DNA from: an uncultured Kangiella sp.
Lineage (GTDB): Bacteria; Pseudomonadota; Gammaproteobacteria; Enterobacterales; Kangiellaceae
Assembly (NCBI GenBank): GCA_947503345.1
Contig: CANNCW010000004.1
Location: 62,001 to 126,000, forward strand
Direction: 5' to 3'
DNA length: 64,000 nt
Positions within the stretch are counted from its first letter, which is position 1. Every line of letters starts with the position of its first letter. The notes beneath the pieces are model-generated. The model did no database searches, was not told the origin of the DNA, and saw only the letters and a program-made list of their open reading frames with translations. The position numbers were made by a program, and so were the translations under genes. Positions 9,113 through 18,953 of the stretch are shown one piece after another.

Positions 9113-10837
9113 ATGATGACAAAAATAAACTCGCCTTACGGTGGGGAATTAAAAGAGTTAGTTAAACCGGAAAAGGTTGCCGAATTAAAAGAGCGTGCTT
9201 ACAAGTTAATCGACATTGATCTAACTCGTCGCCAATTATGTGACTTGGAACTATTGCTAAATGGAGCTTTTTCTCCGTTAGATGGCTTTTTGAATCAAGC
9301 AGATTACGAGTCAGTTCTAGATACCATGCGACTGGCTGATGGTACTTTATGGCCGTTACCGATTTGCTTAGATGTAAAAGAGGAAGTCGCAAATCGTATA
9401 TCGATAGGTGATCAAGTCGCTTTACGAGATCAAGAAGGACTATTGCTTGCCGTATTAACGATAGAAAGTAAATGGAAACCCGATAAGCAAAAGGAAGCTT
9501 TAAATGCTTATGGCTCGGTTGATGAGTTACATCCTGCGGTAGATTATTTATTCAATAAAGCAGGTGATTATTATTTGGGCGGAAAGTTATTAGGAGTTCA
9601 ACTTCCTTTTCATTACGATTATCAAGCTCTAAGAGATACACCTAAGCAGCTTCGCGAGAAGTTTAAAAAGTTGGATTGGAGTAAGGTCGTTGCATTCCAA
9701 ACTCGTAATCCTATGCATAAAGCTCATCAGGAGCTGACCTTTCGCGCCGCAAAAGAATTAAATGCCAATTTATTAATCCATCCTGTTATAGGAATGACTA
9801 AGCCGTCAGATATCAGCCACTTCACAAGGGTTCGTTGTTACGAACATGTTTTAAAGTATTATCCCGCAGAAACAACTGAACTAAGTTTATTGCCTTTGGC
9901 CATGCGCATGGCAGGCCCAAAAGAAGCTTTATTACACGCTATCATTCGAAAGAATTACGGCTGTTCGCATATTATTATCGGGCGAGACCATGCGGGTCCT
10001 GGTAAAGATTCTAATGGCCATGACTTTTATGGCGCTTACGATGCGCAGGAACTTCTCGAAAAGTACCAGTCCGAAATTGACATTGAAATGGCGCCTTTCA
10101 AAATGGTTTCTTATGTTAAAGAAGATGCTCGTTATTTCACCCAAGATGAAATTAAAGAAGGGCAAACTGTTTTAAATGTATCTGGAAGTGAGTTACGAGA
10201 CTTGTTGAGAAAAGGGGCAGACATTCCTAGCTGGTTTTCTTATCCAGAAGTCATTGCTGAATTAAGAAAGTTAAAACCTACGCGAAATAAGCAAGGCTTT
10301 ACTGTGTTTTTTACAGGGCTTTCAGGTTCTGGAAAATCTACCATTGCCAATGCCTTATTGATCAAGCTTATGGAAATGGGCGGAAGACCAGTTACTTTGC
10401 TAGATGGAGACATTGTTCGGAAAAATTTATCCAGCGAGTTGGGTTTTTCAAAAGAGCATCGTAATTTGAATATAGAGAGAATTGGTTTTGTAGCTTCTGA
10501 AATTACTAAAAATGGCGGCATTGCTATTTGTGCACCAATTGCACCTTATCAAAGTACCCGCAGGCAAGTTCGAGAGGAAATTTCAGAGCAAGGTGGTTTT
10601 ATTGAAGTCCACGTGGCTACCCCGTTGGAGATTTGTGAAAGGCGAGATCGCAAAGGACTCTATGCAAAAGCAAGGGCTGGCGTAATAAAAGAATTTACTG
10701 GAATTAGTGATCCTTATGAGGTGCCTGAGTCTCCTGAACTTATCATAGATACGACAAGTATAAGTCCAGATCAGGCAGCACAAAACGTCATATTAACGCT
10801 TGAAAAATTAGGTTATATCCAATGTTTAGAAAAATAG
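9113..10837 (+). CDS. Bifunctional sulfate adenylyltransferase / adenylylsulfate kinase
   Basis: Fused enzyme that turns sulfate and ATP into APS and then PAPS. The ATP sulfurylase part (residues about 1-380) shows QTRNPMHKAHQELT (QxRN and HxxH) and GRDHAGPG. The APS kinase part (about 390-574) shows the P-loop FTGLSGSGKST, LDGDIVRKNLS and CERRDRKGLYAKA, so both halves look active. Two adjacent ATGs (9113, 9116) follow an AAGAGA; an ATG at 9071 is in frame but has no ribosome site and adds non-conserved residues. The architecture differs from the E. coli cysD/cysN/cysC system. It overlaps ggt by 16 bp. Confidence 0.93.
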   Translation: MMTKINSPYGGELKELVKPEKVAELKERAYKLIDIDLTRRQLCDLELLLNGAFSPLDGFLNQADYESVLDTMRLADGTLWPLPICLDVKEEVANRISIGDQVALRDQEGLLLAVLTIESKWKPDKQKEALNAYGSVDELHPAVDYLFNKAGDYYLGGKLLGVQLPFHYDYQALRDTPKQLREKFKKLDWSKVVAFQTRNPMHKAHQELTFRAAKELNANLLIHPVIGMTKPSDISHFTRVRCYEHVLKYYPAETTELSLLPLAMRMAGPKEALLHAIIRKNYGCSHIIIGRDHAGPGKDSNGHDFYGAYDAQELLEKYQSEIDIEMAPFKMVSYVKEDARYFTQDEIKEGQTVLNVSGSELRDLLRKGADIPSWFSYPEVIAELRKLKPTRNKQGFTVFFTGLSGSGKSTIANALLIKLMEMGGRPVTLLDGDIVRKNLSSELGFSKEHRNLNIERIGFVASEITKNGGIAICAPIAPYQSTRRQVREEISEQGGFIEVHVATPLEICERRDRKGLYAKARAGVIKEFTGISDPYEVPESPELIIDTTSISPDQAAQNVILTLEKLGYIQCLEK

Positions 10838-12564
10838 TATTGATCGCTTTATTTTGCTTTTACACTGCTGGTCTTATGGCAAAAGAGAGTGAATCTAAGC
10901 AATCTGAAGCCTCGAAAACTCCAAGCATTATCGATTATCAATCGATCCATCATCCGGTGATTGCTAGAAACGGGATGGTGGTGTCGCAGCATTATATTGC
11001 GAGTCGTGTGGGGCGTGATATTTTGCAGCAAGGTGGTAATGCTGTTGACGCTGCGGTAGCTACTGGTTTGGCTTTGGCGGTTGTACTGCCTCGAGCTGGT
11101 AACCTAGGCGGTGGTGGCTTTATGTTGATCCATTCGGCTAAAGACAATAAAACCATTGCGATTGATTATCGTGAGATGGCACCATTAAAAGCACATCGTG
11201 ATTTATTCTTAGATGAAAATGGTGACGTGGATAACATGAAAGCTCGTTTCAGTCATTTGTCCGCTGGCGTGCCAGGAACCGTTGCTGGTTTGGATTTAGC
11301 CTTAAAAATGTATGGCACTATGAGCTGGCCAGAATTGATTGAACCTGCGATTAAGTTAGCAGAAGAAGGCTTTGAAGTGACTTGGGATTTGGCTGCAAAC
11401 CTAGAAAATAGAAGCTCAAGTATGCAAGCTGCGACTACTCGTAAAGCTTTTTACAAAGCTGATGGTACTGGTTATCAGCAAGGTGAAACACTAAAACAAC
11501 CTGATTTAGCGTGGTCATTAAAGCAATTACAAAAAAACGGCAAAAAAGCTTTTTATGAGGGAGAAATTGCTGAACGTTTAGTTGCTGACATGGAAAAGAA
11601 TGATGGCATTATTAGTTTGCAAGATTTGGCCAACTATCAGCCGAAAGTAAGAGAACCATTAAAAGGGGATTATCGCGGGTATCAAGTGGTGACAATGCCA
11701 CCTGCGAGTTCTGGCGGTGTGCACTTGTTACAAATGCTTAATGTTTTAGAGCAGTATCCTGTTTCCGAATATGGTGTTAATACCGCTCAATCAATTCATC
11801 TCATGACGGAAACGATGAAACTTGCTTATGCCGATCGAAGTAAGCATTTAGGTGACATGGATTTTTATAATGTTCCGATTAAGTGGTTAACCAGTAAAAA
11901 ATATGGAAAGGAATTGGCTGCCAAAATCAATATGGAAAATTCCACGCCATCCAGTGAAATAGAAGCTGGTGTTAAGCCAAAATATGAAAGTCCAGACACT
12001 ACTCATTTCTCGGTGGTTGATAAATGGGGTAATGCAGTTTCCAATACTTACACACTAAATTTTTCTTACGGTTCTGGGATTGTTGCTGAAGGTACTGGTA
12101 TCTTATTGAATAATGAGATGGATGACTTTTCAGCTAAACCAGGAAGTCCTAATGGCTATGGTTTGATAGGTGGTGAAGCTAATGCGATTGAAGCGAAAAA
12201 ACGCCCGCTAAGCTCTATGACACCAACTATGGTTTTTAAAGATGGCGAAGTTAAACTGGTCACTGGTAGTCCCGGTGGTAGTCGAATTATTACTACGGTT
12301 TTACAAATGGTGGTGAATTTTATAGATCATGGAATGAATGTTGCAACTGCTACCCATAGCCCAAGAATTCATCATCAATGGTTACCTGATATGTTAATGA
12401 TTGAACCAGCGATAAACAAAGACACGCAAAACTTATTGAAACAGAAAGGTCATAAGCTGTTCCAGTCTTCTACTATGGGTTCAACTCAATCAATACAGGT
12501 AGATGATTATATTTATGGCTCCGCCGATCCACGTAGACCCAATGCCGAGGCGGCTGGATTTTAA
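10822..12564 (+). CDS. ggt: Gamma-glutamyltransferase (periplasmic)
   Basis: Cleaves the gamma-glutamyl bond of glutathione in the periplasm. It is a 580-aa precursor with a signal peptide at residues 1-20 (IVLIALFCFYTAGLMA). The autoprocessing site is PDTTHFSVVDKWGNAVSNTY, where Thr393 should become the N-terminal nucleophile of the small subunit. SSMTPTMVFKDGE and GSPGGSRIITTVLQM are further conserved active-site strands. The start lies inside the end of the ATP sulfurylase/APS kinase gene, so the two are probably cotranscribed; both touch sulfur metabolism. Confidence 0.95.
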   Translation: MFRKIVLIALFCFYTAGLMAKESESKQSEASKTPSIIDYQSIHHPVIARNGMVVSQHYIASRVGRDILQQGGNAVDAAVATGLALAVVLPRAGNLGGGGFMLIHSAKDNKTIAIDYREMAPLKAHRDLFLDENGDVDNMKARFSHLSAGVPGTVAGLDLALKMYGTMSWPELIEPAIKLAEEGFEVTWDLAANLENRSSSMQAATTRKAFYKADGTGYQQGETLKQPDLAWSLKQLQKNGKKAFYEGEIAERLVADMEKNDGIISLQDLANYQPKVREPLKGDYRGYQVVTMPPASSGGVHLLQMLNVLEQYPVSEYGVNTAQSIHLMTETMKLAYADRSKHLGDMDFYNVPIKWLTSKKYGKELAAKINMENSTPSSEIEAGVKPKYESPDTTHFSVVDKWGNAVSNTYTLNFSYGSGIVAEGTGILLNNEMDDFSAKPGSPNGYGLIGGEANAIEAKKRPLSSMTPTMVFKDGEVKLVTGSPGGSRIITTVLQMVVNFIDHGMNVATATHSPRIHHQWLPDMLMIEPAINKDTQNLLKQKGHKLFQSSTMGSTQSIQVDDYIYGSADPRRPNAEAAGF

Positions 12565-12567
12565 TTG

Positions 12568-13254
12568 ATGAATTACAGACTTGCTTTTATTGCTTTATGT
12601 TTAGCGCTGTTTTCGTTTGAGTCAAGCGCCCATGGAGTTGATGATAATACGCAACGCTTTTTAAGTGATTTAGATGGCGCAGCGATTATTCCTTTATTTT
12701 ATATTGGCGCTAAACATATGGTTACGGGTTATGATCATTTATTATTTTTAGTTGGTGTCATTTTCTTTTTATTTCGCCCGAAAGATATTCTGATTTACGT
12801 TACCTTTTTTACTATTGGCCATAGCTTAACTTTATTGTTTGGCGTTTTGGCTAAAGTGCAATTAAATGCTTATATCATTGACGCTATTATTGGCTTTTCT
12901 ATTGTATATAAAGGCTTTGATAACTTAGGTGGCTTTAAAACATGGTTTGGCATTCAACCTAATACCAAAATCGCAGTTTTGATTTTTGGTTTGTTTCATG
13001 GCTTTGGTTTGGCAACCAAACTGCAAGAGTTTAATCTACCCGAAAATGGTCTCGTTACCAATCTGTTAGCCTTTAATATTGGTGTTGAGTTTGGGCAGTT
13101 TTTTGCTTTGGCATTTATTCTTATCGCCATTAGTTATTGGCGTCACTTTGACTCCTTTAATAAGTGGTCAAAAATCACCAATACTTTATTAATTAGCTGT
13201 GGTTTTATGCTGACGGGCTATCAACTGACAGGCTATTTTGTTAACGCTGTCTAG
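12568..13254 (+). CDS. HupE/UreJ_2-family membrane protein
   Basis: Predicted metal-related permease of the HupE/UreJ type, 228 aa from the ATG at 12568 (a TTG at 12565 abuts the ggt stop). A cleavable signal (ending SFESSA) leaves a His next to the predicted new N-terminus (HGVDDN). Six hydrophobic segments follow, carrying family motifs GYDHLLFLVGVIFFL, FTIGHSLTL, GLFHGFGLA and NIGVEFGQFFAL. The conserved His residues in these helices suggest metal binding. The substrate is not known. It lies 3 bp downstream of ggt. Confidence 0.82.
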   Translation: MNYRLAFIALCLALFSFESSAHGVDDNTQRFLSDLDGAAIIPLFYIGAKHMVTGYDHLLFLVGVIFFLFRPKDILIYVTFFTIGHSLTLLFGVLAKVQLNAYIIDAIIGFSIVYKGFDNLGGFKTWFGIQPNTKIAVLIFGLFHGFGLATKLQEFNLPENGLVTNLLAFNIGVEFGQFFALAFILIAISYWRHFDSFNKWSKITNTLLISCGFMLTGYQLTGYFVNAV

Positions 13255-13264
13255 GACCATTTTT

Positions 13265-13816
13265 ATGTCTCAAGAAACTGTTCCAACTATCTCGAACAAA
13301 GGGCTGATTCAAGCATTAGTCATTGCTTTATTCATAGCAATTGTTGCTTTGCTGACCATGATATTGCCCGCTGAATATAATATTGATCCATTAGGACTTG
13401 GAAAAGCATTAGGGCTGACTCAGCTTTCTGAAGAGGCTACGGAAAGTCGTATAATTAAATCAAAAGTGCCAGCTAAAACTACTGCATCGGGTTTTCAAAA
13501 TGATGAAACCGTCATTGAGGTTCCCGCTGGCAAAGGTTTGGAGTATAAGTTTTATTTGGAGCAATATAAGTCATTAACTTATAGCTGGAAAACTGATGGT
13601 TCAGAGATTTACTTTGACATGCATGGCGAGCCCAAAGATGATACTAGTGGCTACTTTGAAAACTATGTCATTGCCAACGCAAGTGAATCAGAAGGAACCA
13701 TAACCACGCCATTTACTGGAACTCATGGCTGGTACTTCAAGAATAATAGCGATCAGCCAATTAAAATAACTTTAATTACTCAAGGCGTTTATCAAGCTAA
13801 GGGTTTTGTGAATTAA
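13265..13816 (+). CDS. Single-pass membrane-anchored periplasmic protein, conserved partner of HupE-like gene
   Basis: Function not known. The start at 13265 (MSQETVPTISNKG) is preferred over upstream codons that overlap the HupE-like gene; it gives 183 aa. One N-terminal transmembrane helix (about residues 18-38) is followed by a soluble, probably periplasmic, beta-rich domain ending in THGWYFKNNSDQPIKITL. Proteins of this kind are often found next to HupE/UreJ_2 genes, which suggests a shared role. It is convergent with the next gene and overlaps its stop by 4 bp. Confidence 0.7.
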   Translation: MSQETVPTISNKGLIQALVIALFIAIVALLTMILPAEYNIDPLGLGKALGLTQLSEEATESRIIKSKVPAKTTASGFQNDETVIEVPAGKGLEYKFYLEQYKSLTYSWKTDGSEIYFDMHGEPKDDTSGYFENYVIANASESEGTITTPFTGTHGWYFKNNSDQPIKITLITQGVYQAKGFVN

Positions 13817-14283
13817 TCTTCTATCTTAGGTTCAATTGGCGTTGCCATTACTGCTTCTGTATCAATGGGCTTTTCAGTTTTGTCAGCTTTTAACTTCTTA
13901 ATTAAAAACCAAACTGCAATGCCCAAAATAAATATTACAGCCCAAACAATACCAAGTGTTTTTACGCCAGACATGAATTCAGTTTTGTAGCCATCGAATA
14001 GGTTTACCACGGCGTTTAGGACTAATGGCGAGTAGGTTTCAATGCCATCAGCAGGGTGAGCTGGTGTTAGGGCGCCAGCGAAGATTGTAGATGCCATAAA
14101 CCACTTGATAATGAAATGCCAGTTACGAATGGCATACCAAATGATTCCAACCATTAATAAAGTCAGAGCGATATATACAAACCAAGTCAGTCCATAATTT
14201 GGTATTTGAGTCACTAGCTCCTGACCGATTTCTTGGGCAGTTTCAGTTGTTTCTGTTTCTAGTGGAATGGTTGGAGTTGTCAT
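13813..14283 (-). CDS. Hypothetical three-helix membrane protein
   Basis: Not recognised. A 156-aa protein with an acidic, Thr/Glu-rich N-terminus, then hydrophobic segments near residues 30-50, 58-76 and 108-130, and a basic then acidic C-terminal tail (KKLKADKTEKP...). The lack of a signal peptide and the positive residues after the third helix suggest a cytoplasmic C-terminus. It sits 48 bp downstream of metG on the same strand, so it could be read from the metG transcript. Confidence 0.6.
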   Translation of the reverse strand: MTTPTIPLETETTETAQEIGQELVTQIPNYGLTWFVYIALTLLMVGIIWYAIRNWHFIIKWFMASTIFAGALTPAHPADGIETYSPLVLNAVVNLFDGYKTEFMSGVKTLGIVWAVIFILGIAVWFLIKKLKADKTEKPIDTEAVMATPIEPKIED

Positions 14284-14331
14284 AATATTCCTATCAATTT
14301 ATTTAACACGCGTGACTATTTGTAAATATAG

Positions 14332-16368
14332 CTACTTAACACGCATACCTGGCCGAGCGCCATCTTCGGGATTTAATATCCATAAATCTTTACCACCTGG
14401 ACCCGCTGCCAACACCATGCCTTCAGACATGCCAAATTTCATTTTTCTTGGCGCTAAGTTAGCCACCATAACGGTTAGCTTGCCTTGTAAATCTTCTGGA
14501 GCATAAGCGCTTTTAATGCCCGCAAAGACCTGCTTGGTCACGCCCTCACCAAGATCTAATTGCAACTTTAAAAGCTTATCAGCACCTTCAACGTGTTCGG
14601 CTTTTGCAATTTTAGCAATGCGCAGATCAATCTTGTCAAAATCGCCAAATTGAATTTCTTTTTTAATGGGATCGGATAATTCTACAACAGGCTTTTTCTC
14701 TGCTTCAGCTTCTAGGTCTTCTTTAGAGGCTTCAACCATGGCGTTTACTGATTTCATTTCAATGCGCTGTAACATGGGTTTGAATTTGTTGATTTCGTAG
14801 TCTGTTAGAATCTCTTGCGCGCTTGCCCAATTGATATTCTCTAAACTCAAAAACACCTGAGTTTTTTCTGCTAGTTTTGGCAATACTGGCGCTAAATAAG
14901 TTACCAATACTTTGAATAAATTTAACCCTAAACTACAGACTTGATGCGCTTCTTCTTTTGTAGCTTCGTTTTTCACCAGTTTCCATGGTTCTTTTTCTGC
15001 AATATAAACGTTAGCTTTATCAGCTAGTGCCATAATTTGTTTAATGGCCTTGCCAAATTCACGGTTTTCATAAAGCTCAGCAATCGAATCAGAGGCACCT
15101 AAAAACTCTTGTAATAGTTGTGGCTCTGAAATAACGCCACTGAGCTTGCTATCGAATTGCTTAGTAATAAATCCTGAGCAACGACTAGCGATGTTTACTA
15201 ATTTATTGACCAAATCAGTATTAACACGCTGAGCGAAGTCTTCTAAATTCAAATCAAAATCATCAATCTTGTTAGATAATTTTGCTGCGTAGTAATAGCG
15301 TAAATATTCTGGGTTTAAATGTTCCAAATAAGTTTTGGCTTTAATAAAGGTCCCTTTGGATTTAGACATTTTCTGACCATTTACGGTGACGAAACCGTGC
15401 GCCCAAACGGCGGTTGGGGTGCGGTAGCCTGAACCTTCTAATACACATGGCCAAAACAGAGTGTGGAAGTAAATAATGTCTTTACCAATAAAGTGATAAA
15501 CTTCTGCGTCAGAATCTTTATTCCAAAAATCATCAAACTCTAAACCTTCAGTTTTGTCACAAAGGTTTTTAAAGCTTGCCATGTAACCGATGGGCGCATC
15601 TAACCAGACGTAAAAGTATTTACCTTCTTCGCCTGGAATTTCCCAGCCAAAGTAGGGCGCATCACGGGAAATATCCCATTGACGTAAATCGTCCAGCCAC
15701 TCGTTCATTTTGTTTTGAACTTCAGATTGCACATGGTCATCGCTTGATAGCCATTCTCGCAAGAAACCTTCAAAACCTTTTAAGTCAAAGAAGAAGTGCT
15801 CTGACTCTTTTAAAATTGGCGTTGCGCCTGACACCGCCGATTTAGGATTCTTTAAATCGGTCGGATTGTAAGTTGCACCACAGTTATCACAGTTATCGCC
15901 ATATTGATCTTCAGAATCACATTTTGGACAAGTACCTTTAACAAAACGATCCGGCAAAAACATTTGCTTTTCTGGATCGAATAATTGATTAATGGTCTTT
16001 GAGCTAATATGACCTTGCTCTTTAAGCTTAAGGTAAATGCCTTGAGTCAATTCTTTCGATTCTGGGCTGTGAGTAGAGTAAAAGTTATCAAACTCAATCA
16101 AAGCGCCGGCAAAGTCACGTTCATGATTGGCTTGTTGCTCGGCGATAAAATCTTCAGGAGTTTTACCTTCTTTTTGTGCACGAAGCATCACTGGCGTGCC
16201 GTGAGTATCGTCAGCACAAACATAATAGCAGTTATGACCACGGGACTTTTGGAATCGAACCCAAATATCTGTCTGTACATATTCAAGTAAATGGCCGATA
16301 TGGATATCGCCATTAGCGTACGGCAGGGCACTGGTCACTAGGATTTTTCGTTGGTTTGAACTGGTCAT
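14332..16368 (-). CDS. metG: Methionyl-tRNA synthetase
   Basis: Charges tRNA-Met. 678 aa, the long form with a C-terminal tRNA-binding domain. Class I signatures are HIGH (residues 23-26, in [11 protein letters not shown]) and KMSKS (near 333). The zinc knuckle reads [18 protein letters not shown], four Cys as in E. coli. The C-terminal EMAP/Trbp111 domain starts near residue 577 ([12 protein letters not shown]). It is divergent from the mrp gene, a pairing seen in many gammaproteobacteria. Confidence 0.97.
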   Translation of the reverse strand: MTSSNQRKILVTSALPYANGDIHIGHLLEYVQTDIWVRFQKSRGHNCYYVCADDTHGTPVMLRAQKEGKTPEDFIAEQQANHERDFAGALIEFDNFYSTHSPESKELTQGIYLKLKEQGHISSKTINQLFDPEKQMFLPDRFVKGTCPKCDSEDQYGDNCDNCGATYNPTDLKNPKSAVSGATPILKESEHFFFDLKGFEGFLREWLSSDDHVQSEVQNKMNEWLDDLRQWDISRDAPYFGWEIPGEEGKYFYVWLDAPIGYMASFKNLCDKTEGLEFDDFWNKDSDAEVYHFIGKDIIYFHTLFWPCVLEGSGYRTPTAVWAHGFVTVNGQKMSKSKGTFIKAKTYLEHLNPEYLRYYYAAKLSNKIDDFDLNLEDFAQRVNTDLVNKLVNIASRCSGFITKQFDSKLSGVISEPQLLQEFLGASDSIAELYENREFGKAIKQIMALADKANVYIAEKEPWKLVKNEATKEEAHQVCSLGLNLFKVLVTYLAPVLPKLAEKTQVFLSLENINWASAQEILTDYEINKFKPMLQRIEMKSVNAMVEASKEDLEAEAEKKPVVELSDPIKKEIQFGDFDKIDLRIAKIAKAEHVEGADKLLKLQLDLGEGVTKQVFAGIKSAYAPEDLQGKLTVMVANLAPRKMKFGMSEGMVLAAGPGGKDLWILNPEDGARPGMRVK

Positions 16369-16543
16369 ATTTTAAGCTTTTTCTGCTATTTGATATTTTC
16401 TAAGCGAATAGCGGCAAATATACTGGTTTTTAACGATTTTTTCATTAATTAATTGGTGAAAAAAGGTAAAGCGGCTTGGTTTTCAGCCTTAAAACACTTA
16501 GACTTTGAGCCAATTAGATTATTAAACGACTTTTATCAAGCGA

Positions 16544-17632
16544 ATGTCAGACATCAATTCCATCCAAAGCCAATTAATTGAGTTTTATTCCGATGTTTTG
16601 GGCTTTCAACCAGTTTCTGAAACAAGTATCAAATCTTTGGAATTAGAACAGGGCAAATGCTCATTGGAGTTAAAGCTAGGCTATCCATTGGGCGAATTCA
16701 GTTCGGCATTTGAAACTGAGCTTAAAAGCTATTTGCAGCAAGCAAATCCAGAATTGGATCTCCAGTTAGATATTAAGGTTAAAGTCGAAGCGCACGCCCA
16801 TCCCGCTAAAGTTAAAGCCATGCCACAAGTAAAAAACATTATTGCTGTGGCATCGGGCAAAGGCGGCGTTGGTAAATCGACTACTAGTGTGAATTTAGCT
16901 TTGGCATTGAGTAATTTAGGCGCCAAAGTAGGTGTATTAGACGCGGACATTTATGGTCCAAGTATGCCAATTATGTTGGGCGCGCAAGATAAGCATCCAG
17001 AATCCACTGATAAAAAGACCATTTTTCCAGTAGAAGCCCATGGCATTCAATCTATGTCGATTGGTTATTTGGTGAAGCCTGAGCAAGCTATGGTATGGCG
17101 CGGGCCAATGGCATCAGGCGCTTTGCAACAGTTGGTTAATGATACTCAGTGGAAAGATTTAGATTATTTGATTATTGACTTGCCACCAGGAACTGGCGAT
17201 ATTCAGTTGACAATGGCGCAAAAGATCCCAGTGACCGCAGCTTTAGTGGTCACAACGCCACAAGATATAGCATTAGCTGATGCACGAAAAGCTGTGACTA
17301 TGTTTAATAAAGTTTCGGTGCCGGTATTGGGCGTGGTGGAAAATATGGCCATGCATACTTGTTCGAGTTGCCAGCATGAAGAACATATTTTTGGCGCCGG
17401 TGGTGGCGAAAAATTAGCTCAAGAAATTGGTGTAGAATTATTAGGAAGCTTGCCATTAGCGCTAGCCATTCGGGAAGATACCGATAATGGTACGCCTAGC
17501 TTGGTAAAAGATACAAACAGCGAAATATCCAATAAATACAAAAAGATAGCGTTGAAACTTGCTGCTAGATTATCGTTACAAGAAAAAGAGTTTAGGGCAG
17601 ATTTTCCGACTATTACTATTGAGAATAGCTAG
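16544..17632 (+). CDS. apbC: Iron-sulfur cluster carrier ATPase Mrp/ApbC
   Basis: P-loop NTPase that binds and delivers [4Fe-4S] clusters. 362 aa with an N-terminal MIP18/DUF59-like domain (residues 1-90) and the ATPase domain. The deviant Walker A is ASGKGGVGKST, and the Cys pair that holds the bridging cluster is in HTCSSCQHEEHIFG. DLPPGTGDIQLTMAQ is the Walker B region. It is divergent from metG. Confidence 0.94.
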   Translation: MSDINSIQSQLIEFYSDVLGFQPVSETSIKSLELEQGKCSLELKLGYPLGEFSSAFETELKSYLQQANPELDLQLDIKVKVEAHAHPAKVKAMPQVKNIIAVASGKGGVGKSTTSVNLALALSNLGAKVGVLDADIYGPSMPIMLGAQDKHPESTDKKTIFPVEAHGIQSMSIGYLVKPEQAMVWRGPMASGALQQLVNDTQWKDLDYLIIDLPPGTGDIQLTMAQKIPVTAALVVTTPQDIALADARKAVTMFNKVSVPVLGVVENMAMHTCSSCQHEEHIFGAGGGEKLAQEIGVELLGSLPLALAIREDTDNGTPSLVKDTNSEISNKYKKIALKLAARLSLQEKEFRADFPTITIENS

Positions 17633-17743
17633 GTCGTTGTTTGGTTGTACAGCCTTATAAAGAGCTTTCTAAACCTTGTTAAGAGGATTTCTACTTTTGT
17701 GGGCGACCGTAGGAAGTGCCTGTGGTGAATGACAGTTGGAAAT

Positions 17744-17790
17744 GTCGTCATTGTGAGCGAGCTACGAGCGCGGCAATTTCGATAGCTTGC
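17744..17790. repeat. Possible degenerate interspersed palindromic repeat
   Basis: A GTCGTCATTGTGAGCG segment followed within 30 bp by GAGCGCGGCAATTTCGATAG has the look of the 'CGTCATTGCGAGC ... GCGGCAATCTC' class of small extragenic repeats common in proteobacteria. Only one copy is visible here, so it rests on resemblance. The rest of the 17633-17890 gap shows nothing else I can support beyond the likely dcd promoter. Confidence 0.35.
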
Positions 17791-17890
17791 GTAGATTGTT
17801 AGTTGAGTTTATTAGGCTGATATAACTTGCCTGTAAAATTAAAAGATTTCAAATCGAGTTTGGAATGACACTATATATAGAGATAGAAAT

Positions 17891-18457
17891 ATGAGCATAA
17901 AATCAGATAAATGGATCCGCAGAATGTCGGAAAACGAAGGTATGATCGAGCCATTTGAGCCAGGTCAGGTGCGCCATCAAAACGACCAGCGTATCGTGTC
18001 TTACGGTACTTCAAGTTATGGCTATGACGTTCGTTGTTCTAACGAATTTAAAATCTTTACCAATGTTCATTCGAGTGTGGTTGATCCTAAGAACTTTGAT
18101 GAAAACAGTTTTGTGGATGTGCAATCGGATGTTTGTATTATTCCGCCAAACTCTTTCGCACTAGCCAGAACGGTTGAATATTTCCGCATTCCACGTTCTG
18201 TTTTGACTGTATGTCTAGGTAAATCCACTTACGCTCGTTGTGGCATTATCGTTAACGTAACGCCATTAGAGCCTGAATGGGAAGGGCATGTCACTTTGGA
18301 ATTCTCAAACACCACGCCACTACCAGCAAAAATCTACGCCAACGAAGGCGTAGCGCAAATGTTATTCTTCGAATCAGATGAAGTTTGTGAAACTTCTTAT
18401 GGCGATAGAGGCGGTAAATACCAAGGTCAGACAGGGGTTACATTACCAAAGACTTAA
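17891..18457 (+). CDS. dcd: dCTP deaminase
   Basis: Deaminates dCTP to dUTP for thymidylate synthesis. 188 aa with the conserved [20 protein letters not shown] and [19 protein letters not shown] strands; the catalytic Glu is in PLEPEWEGH and the C-terminal [10 protein letters not shown] closes the active site. It is next to mrp in the same direction, separated by 258 bp, so it probably has its own promoter. Confidence 0.96.
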   Translation: MSIKSDKWIRRMSENEGMIEPFEPGQVRHQNDQRIVSYGTSSYGYDVRCSNEFKIFTNVHSSVVDPKNFDENSFVDVQSDVCIIPPNSFALARTVEYFRIPRSVLTVCLGKSTYARCGIIVNVTPLEPEWEGHVTLEFSNTTPLPAKIYANEGVAQMLFFESDEVCETSYGDRGGKYQGQTGVTLPKT

Positions 18458-18474
18458 TTAAAAAGTTCAAAACT

Positions 18475-18502
18475 AAAAAAGCCAGCATTGCTGGCTTTTT
18501 TT
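18475..18502. terminator. Bidirectional intrinsic terminator between dcd and the facing gene
   Basis: AAAAAGCCAGC/GCTGGCTTTTT forms a perfect stem around loop ATT, with A and T tracts on the two sides, so it can stop both the dcd transcript and the opposing one. It overlaps the last codon of the minus-strand gene by 2 bp. Confidence 0.88.
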
Positions 18503-18920
18503 AATCTTTAGTATAAACCGCTAATATAGGAAATTTGCTTCTACCGAAATTAATGGCGAAGGTTTGGGTTTCTTTACCTTCGAAGCGTAGAGTTTTCTTT
18601 TGAGGTTGTAGGCGCTTGCCATTGGCGAAGAGTGCCATGATTTGGTCATTGTCGAAAATTCTATTACCAGATGAATTATTTTTAAGGGTTACCGTTACCC
18701 ATCGATCGCCTTCTTCATTACTGAGTAAGATATAGTTTTTGATACTGAAGTCGCTTTTATCAGGAAAAATCTGCTCGTCATTTGGAAATTGGAACTCTGC
18801 AGGGTTGGAAATACTGCGTTCTATGGTTAAGCCTTTGGAAGTTTCTTCGTTTTCAGCGAACAATGAGCTTGAAAATAAAACTGAGAAACTAACAATTAAT
18901 AATAGAGCTTTTGTTTTCAT
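18501..18920 (-). CDS. Hypothetical secreted protein
   Basis: Not recognised. 139 aa with a clear signal peptide (residues 1-22, ALLLIVSFSVLFSSSLFA) and a mature beta-rich domain with an NNSSGNRIFDNDQIMALF stretch and a C-terminal IKNYILLSNEEG-type pattern upstream of it. No Cys in the mature part and no lipobox, so it is probably a soluble periplasmic protein. It lies 33 bp downstream of the DUF3108 gene on the same strand and may be the last member of the purMN transcript. Confidence 0.6.
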   Translation of the reverse strand: MKTKALLLIVSFSVLFSSSLFAENEETSKGLTIERSISNPAEFQFPNDEQIFPDKSDFSIKNYILLSNEEGDRWVTVTLKNNSSGNRIFDNDQIMALFANGKRLQPQKKTLRFEGKETQTFAINFGRSKFPILAVYTKD

Positions 18921-18953
18921 AATATTCCCTTGTTTAGATTATTAATTTGAGTT

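Noticed and set aside
15576-16290. Plus-strand open frames opposite metG
   Set aside because: Their products have no recognisable family and the minus-strand metG reading is certain; they are shadows.
16369-16543. SAM- or Met-responsive RNA before metG
   Set aside because: No S-box or T-box features visible on the minus strand; a plain divergent promoter region is the simplest reading.
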